Assembly (NCBI GenBank): GCA_963839475.1
Contig: CAWIVH010000001.1
Coordinates: forward strand, 248,001 to 312,000
Direction of reading: 5' to 3'
DNA: 64,000 nt
Origin: CAWIVH01 sp963839475
GTDB lineage: Bacteria; Acidobacteriota; UBA6911
Below, one piece after another: positions 45,211-54,078 of the stretch. The notes beneath the pieces are model-generated. The model worked only from the letters and a program-made list of their open reading frames with translations. It made no database searches and was not told the DNA's origin. The translations under genes and the position numbers were made by a program. Positions within the stretch are counted from its first letter, which is position 1. The number at the start of each line of letters is the position of its first letter.

Positions 45211-46653
45211 ATGAGTAGCCAGAATGACGAGAAGGAAATCAAGAGTGCCTCGAGCAGGAGGCAGTTTCTAAGCCAGACCGCGGCGGCGCTGGCATCAGCT
45301 TCTGCCGTAACCGGGCTGCAGGCAGCGCCGGCGAAAGAGAAACCGGTGAAGAAAGTGACCACCCGGGTTCTGGGCGCCAATGACCGTATTAACCTCGCTT
45401 TCATCGGCAACGGGATGCAGTTCCTGGGGCTGTTGAGCCGGGGATTCCAGCCGCGAAAAGACAAAAAGGGGGATTTCGAATACTCCGCCATGTGCGACGT
45501 TTGGGAACCCCGCGTCAAAAATGCGCAGGCGAAAACCAAGGCGGAGAAAACCTACAAAGATTACCGGGAGATCATCGCCCGGCCGGACATCGATGGCGTG
45601 GTTATCGCAGTGCCGGATCACTGGCATTACGAAATTGCACGGGAAGCGCTGCTGTCGGGCAAGGACGTTTACCTGGAAAAACCGATGACATACACGATTG
45701 ACGAAGCGGCCAAGCTGAACGACCTCGTCAACCAGACCAAGCGCGTCCTGCAGGTTGGCGGCTCCGGCGTAACAACGCGCCTTTACTGGAAGGTGAACGA
45801 ATATATCAAGGCCGGGAAAATGGGCAAGGTCCTCTGGGGCCTGATCAGCTACAACCGGAATACGGATGCCGGAATGTGGGACTACCCGATCCCGGGCGTC
45901 GGTAGCGAAGCCTGGCCGAACGAAAAGTTCACCGAACAGAACTGCGACTGGAAGATGTGGCTGGGCTCCGCCAAGAAACGGCCGTTGAGCGCAGAGCGTT
46001 ATTTCCGTTGGAGAAAATATTGGGATTATTCGGGCGGCAACGCGACTGACCTGCTCTACCACCGGCTGGGCGCGATGTCGACCATGATCGGGTTCGACTT
46101 TCCGAGCCGGGTCGTGGGTGCCGGCGGCGTCTACGTCCAGAAGAACCGCGAGGTCCCTGACACCTACATGACGATGGTGGAATACCCCGGCGAATACTGC
46201 ATCAACATGATCTCCTGCATGGGCAACGAGGAATCCGCCCCGATAAGCATCTTCGGCAATTGGGGCACTCTGCAGATCGTCCAGGAGAGGATGCAGGCGG
46301 GTGACGCCATGGGCGACCAGTCACGTCCCAGAGGCGGGCGTCAGAGCCGGGAAGTCGCCGTGATCAAGGCTGAACGGACATTCCTGAATAAATTCAAGGA
46401 AGCCAACGGCGGCAAAACGGAAGTGACCATTGAACCCGAGCCCAACGAAGATCTGGCGGACAACTGGCTGAACAGCATGCGCAGCCGCGAACAACCCGCC
46501 TACAATTCGCTGAGGGGATACCAGGTCATGGTTGCCATCCGGCTGGGTGTCGATTCCTACCGTGAGGGCCGGGTGATGACTTTTGATGGAAACAGCCGTC
46601 GTCTGACATCGAAGCCTCCCGACCGCAAAGTTTACCTCCCCCCCGGCGCATAA
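45211..46653 (+). CDS. TAT-exported Gfo/Idh/MocA oxidoreductase 1
   Basis: The 480-residue protein has a long TAT leader (SASSRRQFLSQTAAALASASAV). The Rossmann domain starts INLAFIGNGMQ and holds VVIAVPDHWHYEIAREALLSGKDVYLEKPMT with the catalytic EKP at 156-158. The C-terminal substrate domain has MWDYPIPGVGS and DLLYHRLGAMSTMIGF, where His and neighbouring residues align with the dehydrogenase active site. TAT export lets the enzyme leave folded with NAD(P) already bound, as known for Zymomonas glucose-fructose oxidoreductase. I infer oxidation of a periplasmic glycoside, perhaps at C3. A GGAGG ribosome site is seen. It precedes a strong hairpin and the second DUF5916 gene. Confidence 0.9.
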   Translation: MSSQNDEKEIKSASSRRQFLSQTAAALASASAVTGLQAAPAKEKPVKKVTTRVLGANDRINLAFIGNGMQFLGLLSRGFQPRKDKKGDFEYSAMCDVWEPRVKNAQAKTKAEKTYKDYREIIARPDIDGVVIAVPDHWHYEIAREALLSGKDVYLEKPMTYTIDEAAKLNDLVNQTKRVLQVGGSGVTTRLYWKVNEYIKAGKMGKVLWGLISYNRNTDAGMWDYPIPGVGSEAWPNEKFTEQNCDWKMWLGSAKKRPLSAERYFRWRKYWDYSGGNATDLLYHRLGAMSTMIGFDFPSRVVGAGGVYVQKNREVPDTYMTMVEYPGEYCINMISCMGNEESAPISIFGNWGTLQIVQERMQAGDAMGDQSRPRGGRQSREVAVIKAERTFLNKFKEANGGKTEVTIEPEPNEDLADNWLNSMRSREQPAYNSLRGYQVMVAIRLGVDSYREGRVMTFDGNSRRLTSKPPDRKVYLPPGA

Positions 46654-46681
46654 GCGCCAACGATCCGCACCCAAGGTGCGA

Positions 46682-46717
46682 CGGCCGGAAGCCTTCCACA
46701 AGGATGGCTTCCGGCCG
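46682..46717 (+). terminator. 12-base perfect hairpin between dehydrogenase and DUF5916 genes
   Basis: CGGCCGGAAGCC and GGCTTCCGGCCG pair perfectly around a 12-base loop, 28 bases after the dehydrogenase stop and 16 bases before the DUF5916 start I prefer. There is no U-tract, so partial termination or attenuation between the two genes is more likely than a full stop. Confidence 0.55.
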
Positions 46718-46733
46718 GGATCTCCGGATTTCG

Positions 46734-48884
46734 ATGAACAAACCGATCGCCTTCGCTCATTCCCTTGTTGCCCTGATCCTTTTCATGACCGGACTTCATG
46801 CCGGTGAAAAGCGGAAGGAACGAGTCATGAGCGCCGTCCGTGTGCATGAAAAGATTGTAATGGACGGGGAATTGGATGAGCCGGGCTGGCTGCTGGCCCA
46901 GCCCGCCACGGATTTCATCCAGCGCCTGCCCTACGCAGGAGAGCCGGCCACCGAACGAACCGAAGCCCGGCTGGTCTACGATGACGATTTTCTCTATGTG
47001 GGCGCCTACTGTTTCGACTCCGCCGGCGATCAGGGAATCGTCGTCAAAGACATCAAGCGCGACTACAACACGCTCCAGAGCGATGGCTTTCAAATCGTCA
47101 TCGACACCTTCCACGATCATCGTAATTCCTATCTTTTCGGCGTGAATCCCAAGGGCGGCACCTGGGACATGATGATCGGCGGAGACGGCGCCGCGGGGAA
47201 CAGCGCCTGGAACGGCATCTGGTATGTGAAAACGAAAATCACTCCGAAGGGATGGCAGCTTGAAATGGCCATACCTTTCAAAACCCTTCGCTTTGCTGAA
47301 GACCACGATTGGGGAGTCAATTTCGAGAGAAGGGTGCGCCGGAAGCATGAAGACTCTTACTGGTCTCCTTTGCCCGCCGCTTTCCGGCTTGGACGGGTTT
47401 CGCTGGCAGGAACCCTGGACGGGATCAAAGGGGTGACACAGGGCCGGAACCTGTATGTCAAGCCGTATGTCCTCGCTCAGGAAGAGAAAAAGGAGGGGGA
47501 TGATTACGATTTCAAGCCGACCGCCGGCTTCGATGTGAAATATGCCCTCGGCTCGCAATCCACGCTCGACCTTACCGTGCACACCGATTTTTCACAGGTG
47601 GAAGCCGATGAGGAGAAAATCAACCTCACCCGCTTCGACCTTTTCTTTCCTGAGAAACGGGAGTTTTTTCTGGAGAATGCCGGCATCTTCGGTTTCGGGC
47701 GCTCCCGGACCGGCGGCTACAGGCAGGACCTGATACCCTTTTTCAGCCGGCGGATCGGTTTGTCGCCGGATCGAAAGCTGGTCCCGATCTTCGGCGGCGC
47801 GAGGATGACCGGAAGAACCGGGAAATACACCATGGGTCTGCTTTCCATGTTTACCGACGACACCCATTCAGTCAAGGAAGCCAATTATTCCGTAGCGCGC
47901 GTGCGCCGTGACATCCTGAAGAAGTCCGATGTCGGCGGGATATTCATTAGCAAGGTCGACTCGGGCGGCCATGAAAATTATACCTACGGAACCGATGTGA
48001 ATTTCCGCCTCTTCAAGTACGTGGAGCTATCCTCCTTCGTGCTGAAGACCGATACAACCGGAGTCAAGGACCACGACACGGCCGCCAACGTGGAAGCGGC
48101 CTACAAAGACGACTTGTTCGACGTGGAGGCCCGTTTCTTTTCCGTGGAGAGGAACTTCAACCCGGAAGCCGGCTTCCTTTCACGCAGCAACTTCTACGAA
48201 AGCAGCGCTATTTTTGCATTGACGCCAAGGCCGCGACAGCGCATTCCCTGGATCCGCCAGATGGGGCCGATTTTTTCCATCGACTATTTCACCTTTCGCG
48301 ACTGGTCGCCGCAGTCCAAGCTCATGTCGGGCAGTTTTGATGTGGTGTTCCAGAACGGCGCTACATTCTCGGTGGGCCGGAGATCCGATTCCGAACGTCT
48401 CATCAAGCCGTTCAAGATCAGGCCTGACCAGACTATCCCGCCCGGGGACTACAGCTGGAGCGAGACTTTCGTCGCCTTTGTCAGCGACAAAAGCCGGTTG
48501 CTGAGCTGCGACCTGGGCGTGACCAGCGGCGGCTTCTGGGACGGAGACAGGAATTCGTACCGCGTCGGATTCGATGCTCAGCCGGGATATCGATTCGCTG
48601 CGGGGGCGACCTGGACCTACAATGATGTGAACCTGGCCTCCGGCCCCTTCTACACCAGCGTGCTCGGCACCCGTTTTCGTTACTCCTTCACGACACGAAT
48701 GTTTCTGAATGCGCTGATTCAATACAACAGCGACACCCGCGAAGTCAGCAGCAACATCCGGTTCAACATCATTTACCGGCCTTTGAGTGAAATCTACGTT
48801 GTTTATAACGAGAGAAGATCTTCGCTCGGTGAAGTCATCGAGCGGGCTTTCATTGTGAAGGCGACTTATGTTTTCGCTTTCTGA
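46734..48884 (+). CDS. DUF5916 outer-membrane barrel protein with CBM9 domain, paralog 2
   Basis: I prefer the ATG at 46734, which opens a signal peptide (MNKPIAFAHSLVALILFMTGLHA); the ATG 30 bases upstream lies inside a hairpin. The 716-residue product has a CBM9 module (KIVMDGELDEPGWLLAQPATDFIQRLP, LVYDDDFLYVGAYCFDS, FQIVIDTFHDHRNSYLFGVNPKG, GWQLEMAIPFKTLRF). The DUF5916 block follows (FDVKYALGSQSTLDLTVHTDFSQVEADEEKINLTRFDLFFPEKREFFLENAG), then a barrel ending FIVKATYVFAF. It is clearly homologous to the protein at 30 kb over its whole length. It lies 18 bases ahead of DUF1080 protein 2, so a shared transcript is expected and a surface role in the same glycan pathway is inferred. Confidence 0.9.
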   Translation: MNKPIAFAHSLVALILFMTGLHAGEKRKERVMSAVRVHEKIVMDGELDEPGWLLAQPATDFIQRLPYAGEPATERTEARLVYDDDFLYVGAYCFDSAGDQGIVVKDIKRDYNTLQSDGFQIVIDTFHDHRNSYLFGVNPKGGTWDMMIGGDGAAGNSAWNGIWYVKTKITPKGWQLEMAIPFKTLRFAEDHDWGVNFERRVRRKHEDSYWSPLPAAFRLGRVSLAGTLDGIKGVTQGRNLYVKPYVLAQEEKKEGDDYDFKPTAGFDVKYALGSQSTLDLTVHTDFSQVEADEEKINLTRFDLFFPEKREFFLENAGIFGFGRSRTGGYRQDLIPFFSRRIGLSPDRKLVPIFGGARMTGRTGKYTMGLLSMFTDDTHSVKEANYSVARVRRDILKKSDVGGIFISKVDSGGHENYTYGTDVNFRLFKYVELSSFVLKTDTTGVKDHDTAANVEAAYKDDLFDVEARFFSVERNFNPEAGFLSRSNFYESSAIFALTPRPRQRIPWIRQMGPIFSIDYFTFRDWSPQSKLMSGSFDVVFQNGATFSVGRRSDSERLIKPFKIRPDQTIPPGDYSWSETFVAFVSDKSRLLSCDLGVTSGGFWDGDRNSYRVGFDAQPGYRFAAGATWTYNDVNLASGPFYTSVLGTRFRYSFTTRMFLNALIQYNSDTREVSSNIRFNIIYRPLSEIYVVYNERRSSLGEVIERAFIVKATYVFAF

Positions 48885-48902
48885 TATTCAGGAGGAAGAT
48901 AC

Positions 48903-49862
48903 ATGGCTGTAAACAAGAAAGGTCAGTGGGTTTTCGGTTCGGTGCTTCTTTTGGTTCTTCTCCTCGGCGCAACGGCGTTGGTCAGTGCGCCCGCCGATGT
49001 CACCGGGCGATGGGATATGACGATTGGTCCGGCCGGCAGTTCGTATCCTTCATGGCTCGAGCTCACCAGGAAAGACGGCCAGCTCGCGGGGCGGTTCTGC
49101 GGGCGCATGGGCAGCGCCCGCCCAATCAAGACTCTCACGTTCGAAAACGGCAAGCTCACTTTCTCGCTTCCGGTTCAGTATGAAAAGTTTAAAAGCGATA
49201 TGGCCTTCGAAGCCACTCTTTCCTCCGCCGGCGACAAGCTGACCGGAAAAACCAAAAATGAAGAAGGAACCGAACTCACCTGGGTAGGAGTGAGAGCGCC
49301 CGCTTTGCCGAAACCGAAAAATGTGAAATGGGGTTCCCCGGTCACGCTTTTCAACGGTAAAGATATGACCGGATGGAAACTCAAAGATCCGAAAGGGCCG
49401 AATGGCTGGAAGGCTGTCAACAATGTGATGGAAAACGAAATGCCCTCCAGCGACATTCAGACTGAAAAAGATTTCATGGATTTCAAGCTTCACATCGAAT
49501 TCAATGTCCCGGCCAAAAGCAACAGCGGCGTCTACCTTCGCGGCAGATACGAAGTCCAGGTCATGGACAGCTTCGGGCAGCCCCCTGAAAGCCACCGCAT
49601 CGGAGGTCTGTACGGCCTCATCGACCCGACCGAGAATGCGGGAAAGCCTGCCGGGGAATGGCAGACCTACGACATCACCCTGCTGGGACGATGGGTCACT
49701 ATCGTTTTGAACGGCAAAACCGTCATTGATGACAAGGAAATCGCCGGGATCACGGGCGGCGCCCTGCACAGCCGTGAGGCCGAACCGGGGCCGCTGGTTC
49801 TGCAGGGAGACCATGGAAAGGTTTCCTACCGGAACATCGTGCTGACGCCTGCATCCAAATAA
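48903..49862 (+). CDS. Exported DUF1080 protein 2 (3-keto-disaccharide hydrolase family)
   Basis: The 319-residue protein has an AGGAGG ribosome site, a signal peptide (about 8-30), an N-terminal beta domain (GRWDMTIGPAGSSYPSWLELTR, FEATLSSAGDKLTGK) and DUF1080 (VTLFNGKDMTGWKLKD, DFKLHIEFNVPAKSNSGVYLRGRYEVQVMD, GEWQTYDITLLGRWVTIVLNG, GPLVLQGDHGKVSYRNIVLTP). The domain plan is that of the 41 kb protein, with clear but moderate identity, so these are older paralogs that may act on different linkages. It follows the DUF5916 gene closely and precedes the next TAT dehydrogenase. Confidence 0.9.
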   Translation: MAVNKKGQWVFGSVLLLVLLLGATALVSAPADVTGRWDMTIGPAGSSYPSWLELTRKDGQLAGRFCGRMGSARPIKTLTFENGKLTFSLPVQYEKFKSDMAFEATLSSAGDKLTGKTKNEEGTELTWVGVRAPALPKPKNVKWGSPVTLFNGKDMTGWKLKDPKGPNGWKAVNNVMENEMPSSDIQTEKDFMDFKLHIEFNVPAKSNSGVYLRGRYEVQVMDSFGQPPESHRIGGLYGLIDPTENAGKPAGEWQTYDITLLGRWVTIVLNGKTVIDDKEIAGITGGALHSREAEPGPLVLQGDHGKVSYRNIVLTPASK

Positions 49863-50204
49863 AAATGCTTCCATAATTTCGTCCATGTGGGTCCGGGTTG
49901 AAGCCCAACTCTGTTTGGATAGACATCGGCTTTTGGGGGCAACAGCAAACCAGGTTGGCATACTGCGTCCAGAATGCCTTTCCCCTTCGTTCATGTGGGT
50001 CCGGGCTTCCAGAGTGCAACCGTTGGTCGCCCTCTGAAGCCCGGAACGCCACACGCTGCAGAGTTGAGAGGCGCAGACCGGGTGGGACGGAATCGCCCCA
50101 TTGTCGAATTATGTTGCAGGACGGGCAGGGTCAGGAGTACCTTGGTTTTTCTTACTGATCCTTTCTTTATCCTTCATTCGATCCGTCACAGAAGGGGGCC
50201 AAGC
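49863..50204. other. Intergenic region with a direct repeat
   Basis: CATGTGGGTCCGGG occurs twice (about 49884 and 49991), followed by TTGAAGCCC and CTTCCAGAG respectively, and TCTGAAGCCCGGAA closes the segment. These look like decayed GGCTGAAGCC-type palindromes. The end of the gap holds AAGGGGGCC, the ribosome site of the next gene. Confidence 0.45.
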
Positions 50205-51410
50205 ATGGTACCAAAGAAAAACGTTACCAGGCGGGAATTCATCCAGGCGGGGACGATCGCCGGGACCGCCGCGGCGTTTACCATCGTCAAACCCGAATCG
50301 GTCCGCGGCACGGCGGCAAATGACGCGGTTTCGCTTGTTTGGGTCGGACTCGGAGGCCGGGGAACCGCAGATGCCAATGGACTCACGGCAGCCGGCGCGC
50401 GAATCATCGGATTGGCCGATGTATTTCAGGAAAAGGTCGATCTGGCGCGGAAAACTTTTACCGCCGTGCCGGATTCCAACTGCTTCACGGGATTCGACGC
50501 TTACAAAAAGGTCATGGACATCAAAGCCGACGGCGTCGTACTGGTGACACCTCCTGGTTTCCGTCCTGACGAATTCACTGCGGCAGTTGCGGCCGGAAAG
50601 CATGTCTTCATGGAAAAGCCGATCGCGGTCGACTCCTTCGGATGTCATTCCGTGCTGGCCACAGGTGAAACGGCAAAAGCCAAAAAGCTGAGCGTGGTGG
50701 TCGGCCTCCAGAGGCGATACAGCAGGAATTACGCCGAAGCTCAGAAGCGAATCACATCCGGGGCGCTGGGCACCGTCGTTTCCGGCCGGGGTTTTTATCT
50801 CACGGGTGACGTCTGGAAGGGCCGCACCTGGCCGCGCACCGATTTCCCGTCCGAACAGCACTGGATGGCCAAGAACTGGTACTACTTCCGGTCGCTCTCC
50901 GGCGACCTGATCACCGAACAAAACATCCACAACCTCGACGCCTGCAACTGGGTGCTGGGAGGACATCCTGTTTCGTGCGTGGGTTACGGAGGGAGGAAGT
51001 GGCGCAAATACATCGGCGACATTTTCGATCACTTCAATGTGACCTTTGAATATCCGGGCGGCGTTCACCTGACTTTCATGTCAGGGCAGTTCTGCACCAT
51101 CCAGGACAGTTCCGAGCAGATCCTTGGAACAGACGGCACGTTCACCAACGCCGGCAGAAACACCATGAAGATTGAAGGCAAGAATCCCTGGGAAGCAGCG
51201 CCGGGAGATGATTCCAATAAAAATGAATACGAAGCTTTCTTGAACAGCGTGAAAAACGGCGAGCCCAGGTCGGACACCCAGCATGCGGTGGACGGGACTT
51301 TTGTAACCATCCTGGGACGCGAAGCGGCCTATCGCAGAAAAGAAGTGGAGTGGGACAAACTCTGGAAAGAAAACCAGAAACTGGAACGTAAAACCTATCC
51401 CGTGACCTAG
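50205..51410 (+). CDS. TAT-exported Gfo/Idh/MocA oxidoreductase 2
   Basis: The ATG at 50205 has AAGGGGG upstream and opens a twin-arginine leader (KNVTRREFIQAGTIAG); the longer frame to 49974 has no family features. The 401-residue enzyme has the Rossmann motif VWVGLGGRGTAD, the catalytic VFMEKPIAVDS (EKP 137-139) and LITEQNIHNLDACNWVLGGHP, with His and Asp at the expected active-site helix. It lacks close similarity to the dehydrogenase at 45.2 kb beyond the fold. Tightly bound cofactor and periplasmic oxidation of a sugar or glycoside are inferred. A TAT isomerase-like gene follows 111 bases later. Confidence 0.9.
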   Translation: MVPKKNVTRREFIQAGTIAGTAAAFTIVKPESVRGTAANDAVSLVWVGLGGRGTADANGLTAAGARIIGLADVFQEKVDLARKTFTAVPDSNCFTGFDAYKKVMDIKADGVVLVTPPGFRPDEFTAAVAAGKHVFMEKPIAVDSFGCHSVLATGETAKAKKLSVVVGLQRRYSRNYAEAQKRITSGALGTVVSGRGFYLTGDVWKGRTWPRTDFPSEQHWMAKNWYYFRSLSGDLITEQNIHNLDACNWVLGGHPVSCVGYGGRKWRKYIGDIFDHFNVTFEYPGGVHLTFMSGQFCTIQDSSEQILGTDGTFTNAGRNTMKIEGKNPWEAAPGDDSNKNEYEAFLNSVKNGEPRSDTQHAVDGTFVTILGREAAYRRKEVEWDKLWKENQKLERKTYPVT

Positions 51411-51521
51411 GTCGAACCAGGACTTCGCGGCAAAGCGGCGCACCGGATCATATTTCCGGCACGCTGCCGGCGAAAAAACGGTTCGATGGCTGGTCCGGAA
51501 TTGACTATGGAGAGAATGCTC

Positions 51522-52442
51522 ATGGGAAATGCTGTGGATCGCAGAGAATTTCTGATTAAGTCCTCCTCGGTTGCAATCGGCGGGGCACTGCTCAGCAGGG
51601 CTTCCGAAACTCATGCAGCCGCACCAACAACCGGCATCAAGAAAGGCGCCTGCATCGGCGTGCTCGGTGGGAAAGACAACAAGCTGACTGTTCTCCAGAA
51701 ATTCGAGATCGCCAAAAAAGCCGGATTCGAGGGAGTAGAGCCGAACACCATCAACTCCGCCGACGAATTGAAGGAGTACAGGGAAGCGGCGGAAAAGACC
51801 GGCCTCAAAATCACCTCGATCATGAACTCCGACCACTGGAGGTACCCTCTGACTGATAATGATCCTGAAGTGGTGAAGAAGTGCATCGAGGGGCTCAAGA
51901 CATCGATGCACAACGCGCGCGACCTCGGCACCGACTGCGTCCTCCTCGTGCCGGGAGTGGTCGGCGCGGATGTGCGCTACGCAGACGTTTATAAACGCTC
52001 CCAAGAACAGATCAAGAAACTTCTGCCGCTGGCCAAGGAACTCAAAGTCATCATAGGGATTGAAAACGTCGGTAACCGCTTCCTTCTGAGCCCGCTCGAA
52101 ATGGCGCGATACGTCGATGAATTCAAGAGCCCGTGGGTCAAGGCATACTTCGACATCGGGAACGTCGTTTCCAATGGATACCCCCAGGACTGGATCCGCA
52201 CGCTCGGTAAACGCCTGACCCGCCTTCATGTGAAGCGATTCGAGCCGGGAACAGATCATCCGAAGTTTGACCCCAAGGACAGGCGCACCATGGGCGTCGA
52301 TTGGCCCGATGTGAGCAAGGCAATTACCGAGGTTGCCTACAGCGGCTGGTTCACAGTCGAAGTGAGAGGCGGGGATGAAGCTTATGTAAAGGAAGTCAGC
52401 GCCCGTATGGACAAAATTCTGGCCGGGCAGAATCCGGTGTAA
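51522..52442 (+). CDS. TAT-exported sugar isomerase/epimerase-like TIM-barrel protein 2
   Basis: I take the ATG at 51522, with GGAGAG upstream, giving 306 residues with a clear twin-arginine leader (AVDRREFLIKSSSVAIGGALL). The barrel shows FEIAKKAGFEGVEPNTI, LGTDCVLLVPGVVGADVRYADVY, VIIGIENVGNRFLLSPLEMARYVDEF, VKAYFDIGNVV, RLHVKRFEPG and YSGWFTVEVRGGDEAY. The Glu of GIENVG, Asp of YFDIGN, His of LHVK and the Glu of FTVEV occupy metal-site positions of the AP-endonuclease-2/xylose-isomerase superfamily. It is better conserved at that site than the 40 kb protein. A role as an isomerase, lyase or hydratase acting on oxidised glycosides is inferred from the neighbours. Confidence 0.88.
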   Translation: MGNAVDRREFLIKSSSVAIGGALLSRASETHAAAPTTGIKKGACIGVLGGKDNKLTVLQKFEIAKKAGFEGVEPNTINSADELKEYREAAEKTGLKITSIMNSDHWRYPLTDNDPEVVKKCIEGLKTSMHNARDLGTDCVLLVPGVVGADVRYADVYKRSQEQIKKLLPLAKELKVIIGIENVGNRFLLSPLEMARYVDEFKSPWVKAYFDIGNVVSNGYPQDWIRTLGKRLTRLHVKRFEPGTDHPKFDPKDRRTMGVDWPDVSKAITEVAYSGWFTVEVRGGDEAYVKEVSARMDKILAGQNPV

Positions 52443-52542
52443 ATCGAAACCCGCGGCGGAATGGGGAATCCGGCCCGAATAACCGGAACCGGATTCCCCC
52501 GTACGCCGCCCGGCATGAAACGTTAGAATCGGAGCATGAATT

Positions 52543-53763
52543 ATGATCAATCGCAGACAGCTGATGAAACTCCCAGGGGCAGCCCTTCTGGTCGGGACCG
52601 GGTCCGCATTCGCTCATCCTCAGCAAACTGGCGGAACGCCGCCCGCCGACTTATCGCAGGTGCTGCCTGACCAGTTGCTTTTGAAGGACTACCGGCCTAA
52701 GTCGATCTACAAAATACCCGTCACCAACATCACCAAAGCAAAATTCCCGATAATTGATACACACCATCATTCCCGCGTGAAAACAGCCGAAGACGTCGAG
52801 GCCCAGATCAAAGTTATGGACGCCGTGGGGGTAGAAAGCGTAGCGGCCTTCGCCGGAATCGGGGCAAACTTTGACGCCACTTACAAGCTCCTTTCCAAAT
52901 ACCCGAAGCGGTTTCATGTCTGGTGCGGGTTGGATATGGCCGATGTCGACCAGCCTGGCTTCGGACCAGCCACCCTAAAGGAGTTAGAACGCTGCAGTAA
53001 GATGGGCGCCTCCGGAGTCGGTGAGATCACCGACAAGGGGATGGGTATCGGCGGCCAGATTGGTGGTCCACCCAACTGGCAGGGCACCCGGCCGCCAGGC
53101 GGCGGTGGCTCCGGCCCCCGCAACCTCCCGGCCAAAAAAGGGCTGCACCCGGACGAACCGCGCATGGACCCGATCTGGCAGAAATGCGCCGACCTGGGAC
53201 TGCCGATAAGCCTGCACATGTCTGATCCCTACTGGTCCTACCTTCCCCAGAACAGGCATAACGACGGACTCATGAACGGTTTCAGCTGGAGGATGGACGA
53301 TAAGCCGGGAATCATGGGACACGACGACCTGGTCAAGTCCCTCGAAGCTACCGCAAAGCGGCATCCCAAAACCGTCTTTATCGCCTGCCACCTGGCGAAC
53401 CTGGATTACGATCTGACGCGGCTCAGCAAGATGCTGGATGCCAATTCCAACCTGTACGTCGACATCTCCGCGCGGTTTGCTGAGACCTGCGTCATTCCAA
53501 GATTCGCCGGTCAGTTTCTCAGGAAATATGCCGGGAAGGTAACTTACGGCTCGGACATGCCCTACACCCAGGCGGTATTCAGCCTGACTTTCCGTATCAT
53601 GGAATCGCTTGACGAGCACTTCTATGATCAGGATCTTTACTTCAATTTTAATTATCACTGGCCGTTGCATGGATTCGGCCTGCCCGACGATGTTCTAAAG
53701 AAAATCTATCACGATACGGCCGCCAGCGCCTTCAAGCAGGCACGCGCCGCTGCCAAAGCCTGA
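52543..53763 (+). CDS. Exported amidohydrolase-family (TIM-barrel metallohydrolase/decarboxylase) protein
   Basis: The 406-residue protein begins MINRRQLMKL, a probable twin-arginine leader, with a hydrophobic stretch to about residue 24. Amidohydrolase-2 features are IIDTHHHSRVKTAEDVEAQIKVMDAVGVES with the metal pair His74-x-His76, LPISLHMSDPYW, KTVFIACHLANLDYDL, LYVDISARFAE and VTYGSDMPY (late Asp). An insertion rich in Gly and Pro at about 165-195 (GGPPNWQGTRPPGGGGSGP) is unusual. Such proteins hydrolyse lactones or decarboxylate acids; a lactonase-like step on an oxidised sugar would suit the locus, but this is inference. Strong hairpins follow the stop. Confidence 0.85.
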   Translation: MINRRQLMKLPGAALLVGTGSAFAHPQQTGGTPPADLSQVLPDQLLLKDYRPKSIYKIPVTNITKAKFPIIDTHHHSRVKTAEDVEAQIKVMDAVGVESVAAFAGIGANFDATYKLLSKYPKRFHVWCGLDMADVDQPGFGPATLKELERCSKMGASGVGEITDKGMGIGGQIGGPPNWQGTRPPGGGGSGPRNLPAKKGLHPDEPRMDPIWQKCADLGLPISLHMSDPYWSYLPQNRHNDGLMNGFSWRMDDKPGIMGHDDLVKSLEATAKRHPKTVFIACHLANLDYDLTRLSKMLDANSNLYVDISARFAETCVIPRFAGQFLRKYAGKVTYGSDMPYTQAVFSLTFRIMESLDEHFYDQDLYFNFNYHWPLHGFGLPDDVLKKIYHDTAASAFKQARAAAKA

Positions 53764-53855
53764 ATCAAGCCGGACTGCCCTTCATTTCAAAAAAGGGCAG
53801 CCGGACTTGAAGCGGAAGTTGCCGGCTGCGCCCTCCCGCCGCACCGGCAATGGTG

Positions 53856-53880
53856 ATGGCCGGGGTTCATCCCCGGCCAT
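53856..53880 (+). terminator. Perfect hairpin closing the 40-54 kb run
   Basis: ATGGCCGGGG and CCCCGGCCAT are perfect 10-base arms around TTCAT. A second stem (CTGCCCTT/AAGGGCAG, 53775-53800) lies nearer the stop. Neither has a U-tract. The AT-rich stretch after them (53.93-54.06 kb) probably holds the promoter of the SIS gene; no clear -35/-10 pair was chosen. No coding frame fills the 315-base gap. Confidence 0.55.
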
Positions 53881-54078
53881 TACATCCTGGTGAACAAGTG
53901 AAGTTTCAATTCCGGCGGCCCGCTCGGTATACGGATTTTTGAATGTGTGATTTTGAAACAAAAATCATTGCTTATTCTTTCGCATTTTATTTTATTGATC
54001 CGATTTCTGCTGCAAAGTAATTGTTTTTAATTTCGTTTCGTTGTAAAAGAAAAGCGGAACATAAACGGAGATACCCTG

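Noticed and set aside
50109..52550. Long leftward ORFs (319 and 489 codons) over the dehydrogenase and isomerase genes
   Set aside because: They mirror the codon pattern of well-supported rightward genes, lack ribosome sites and have no recognisable domains; high-GC shadow frames.
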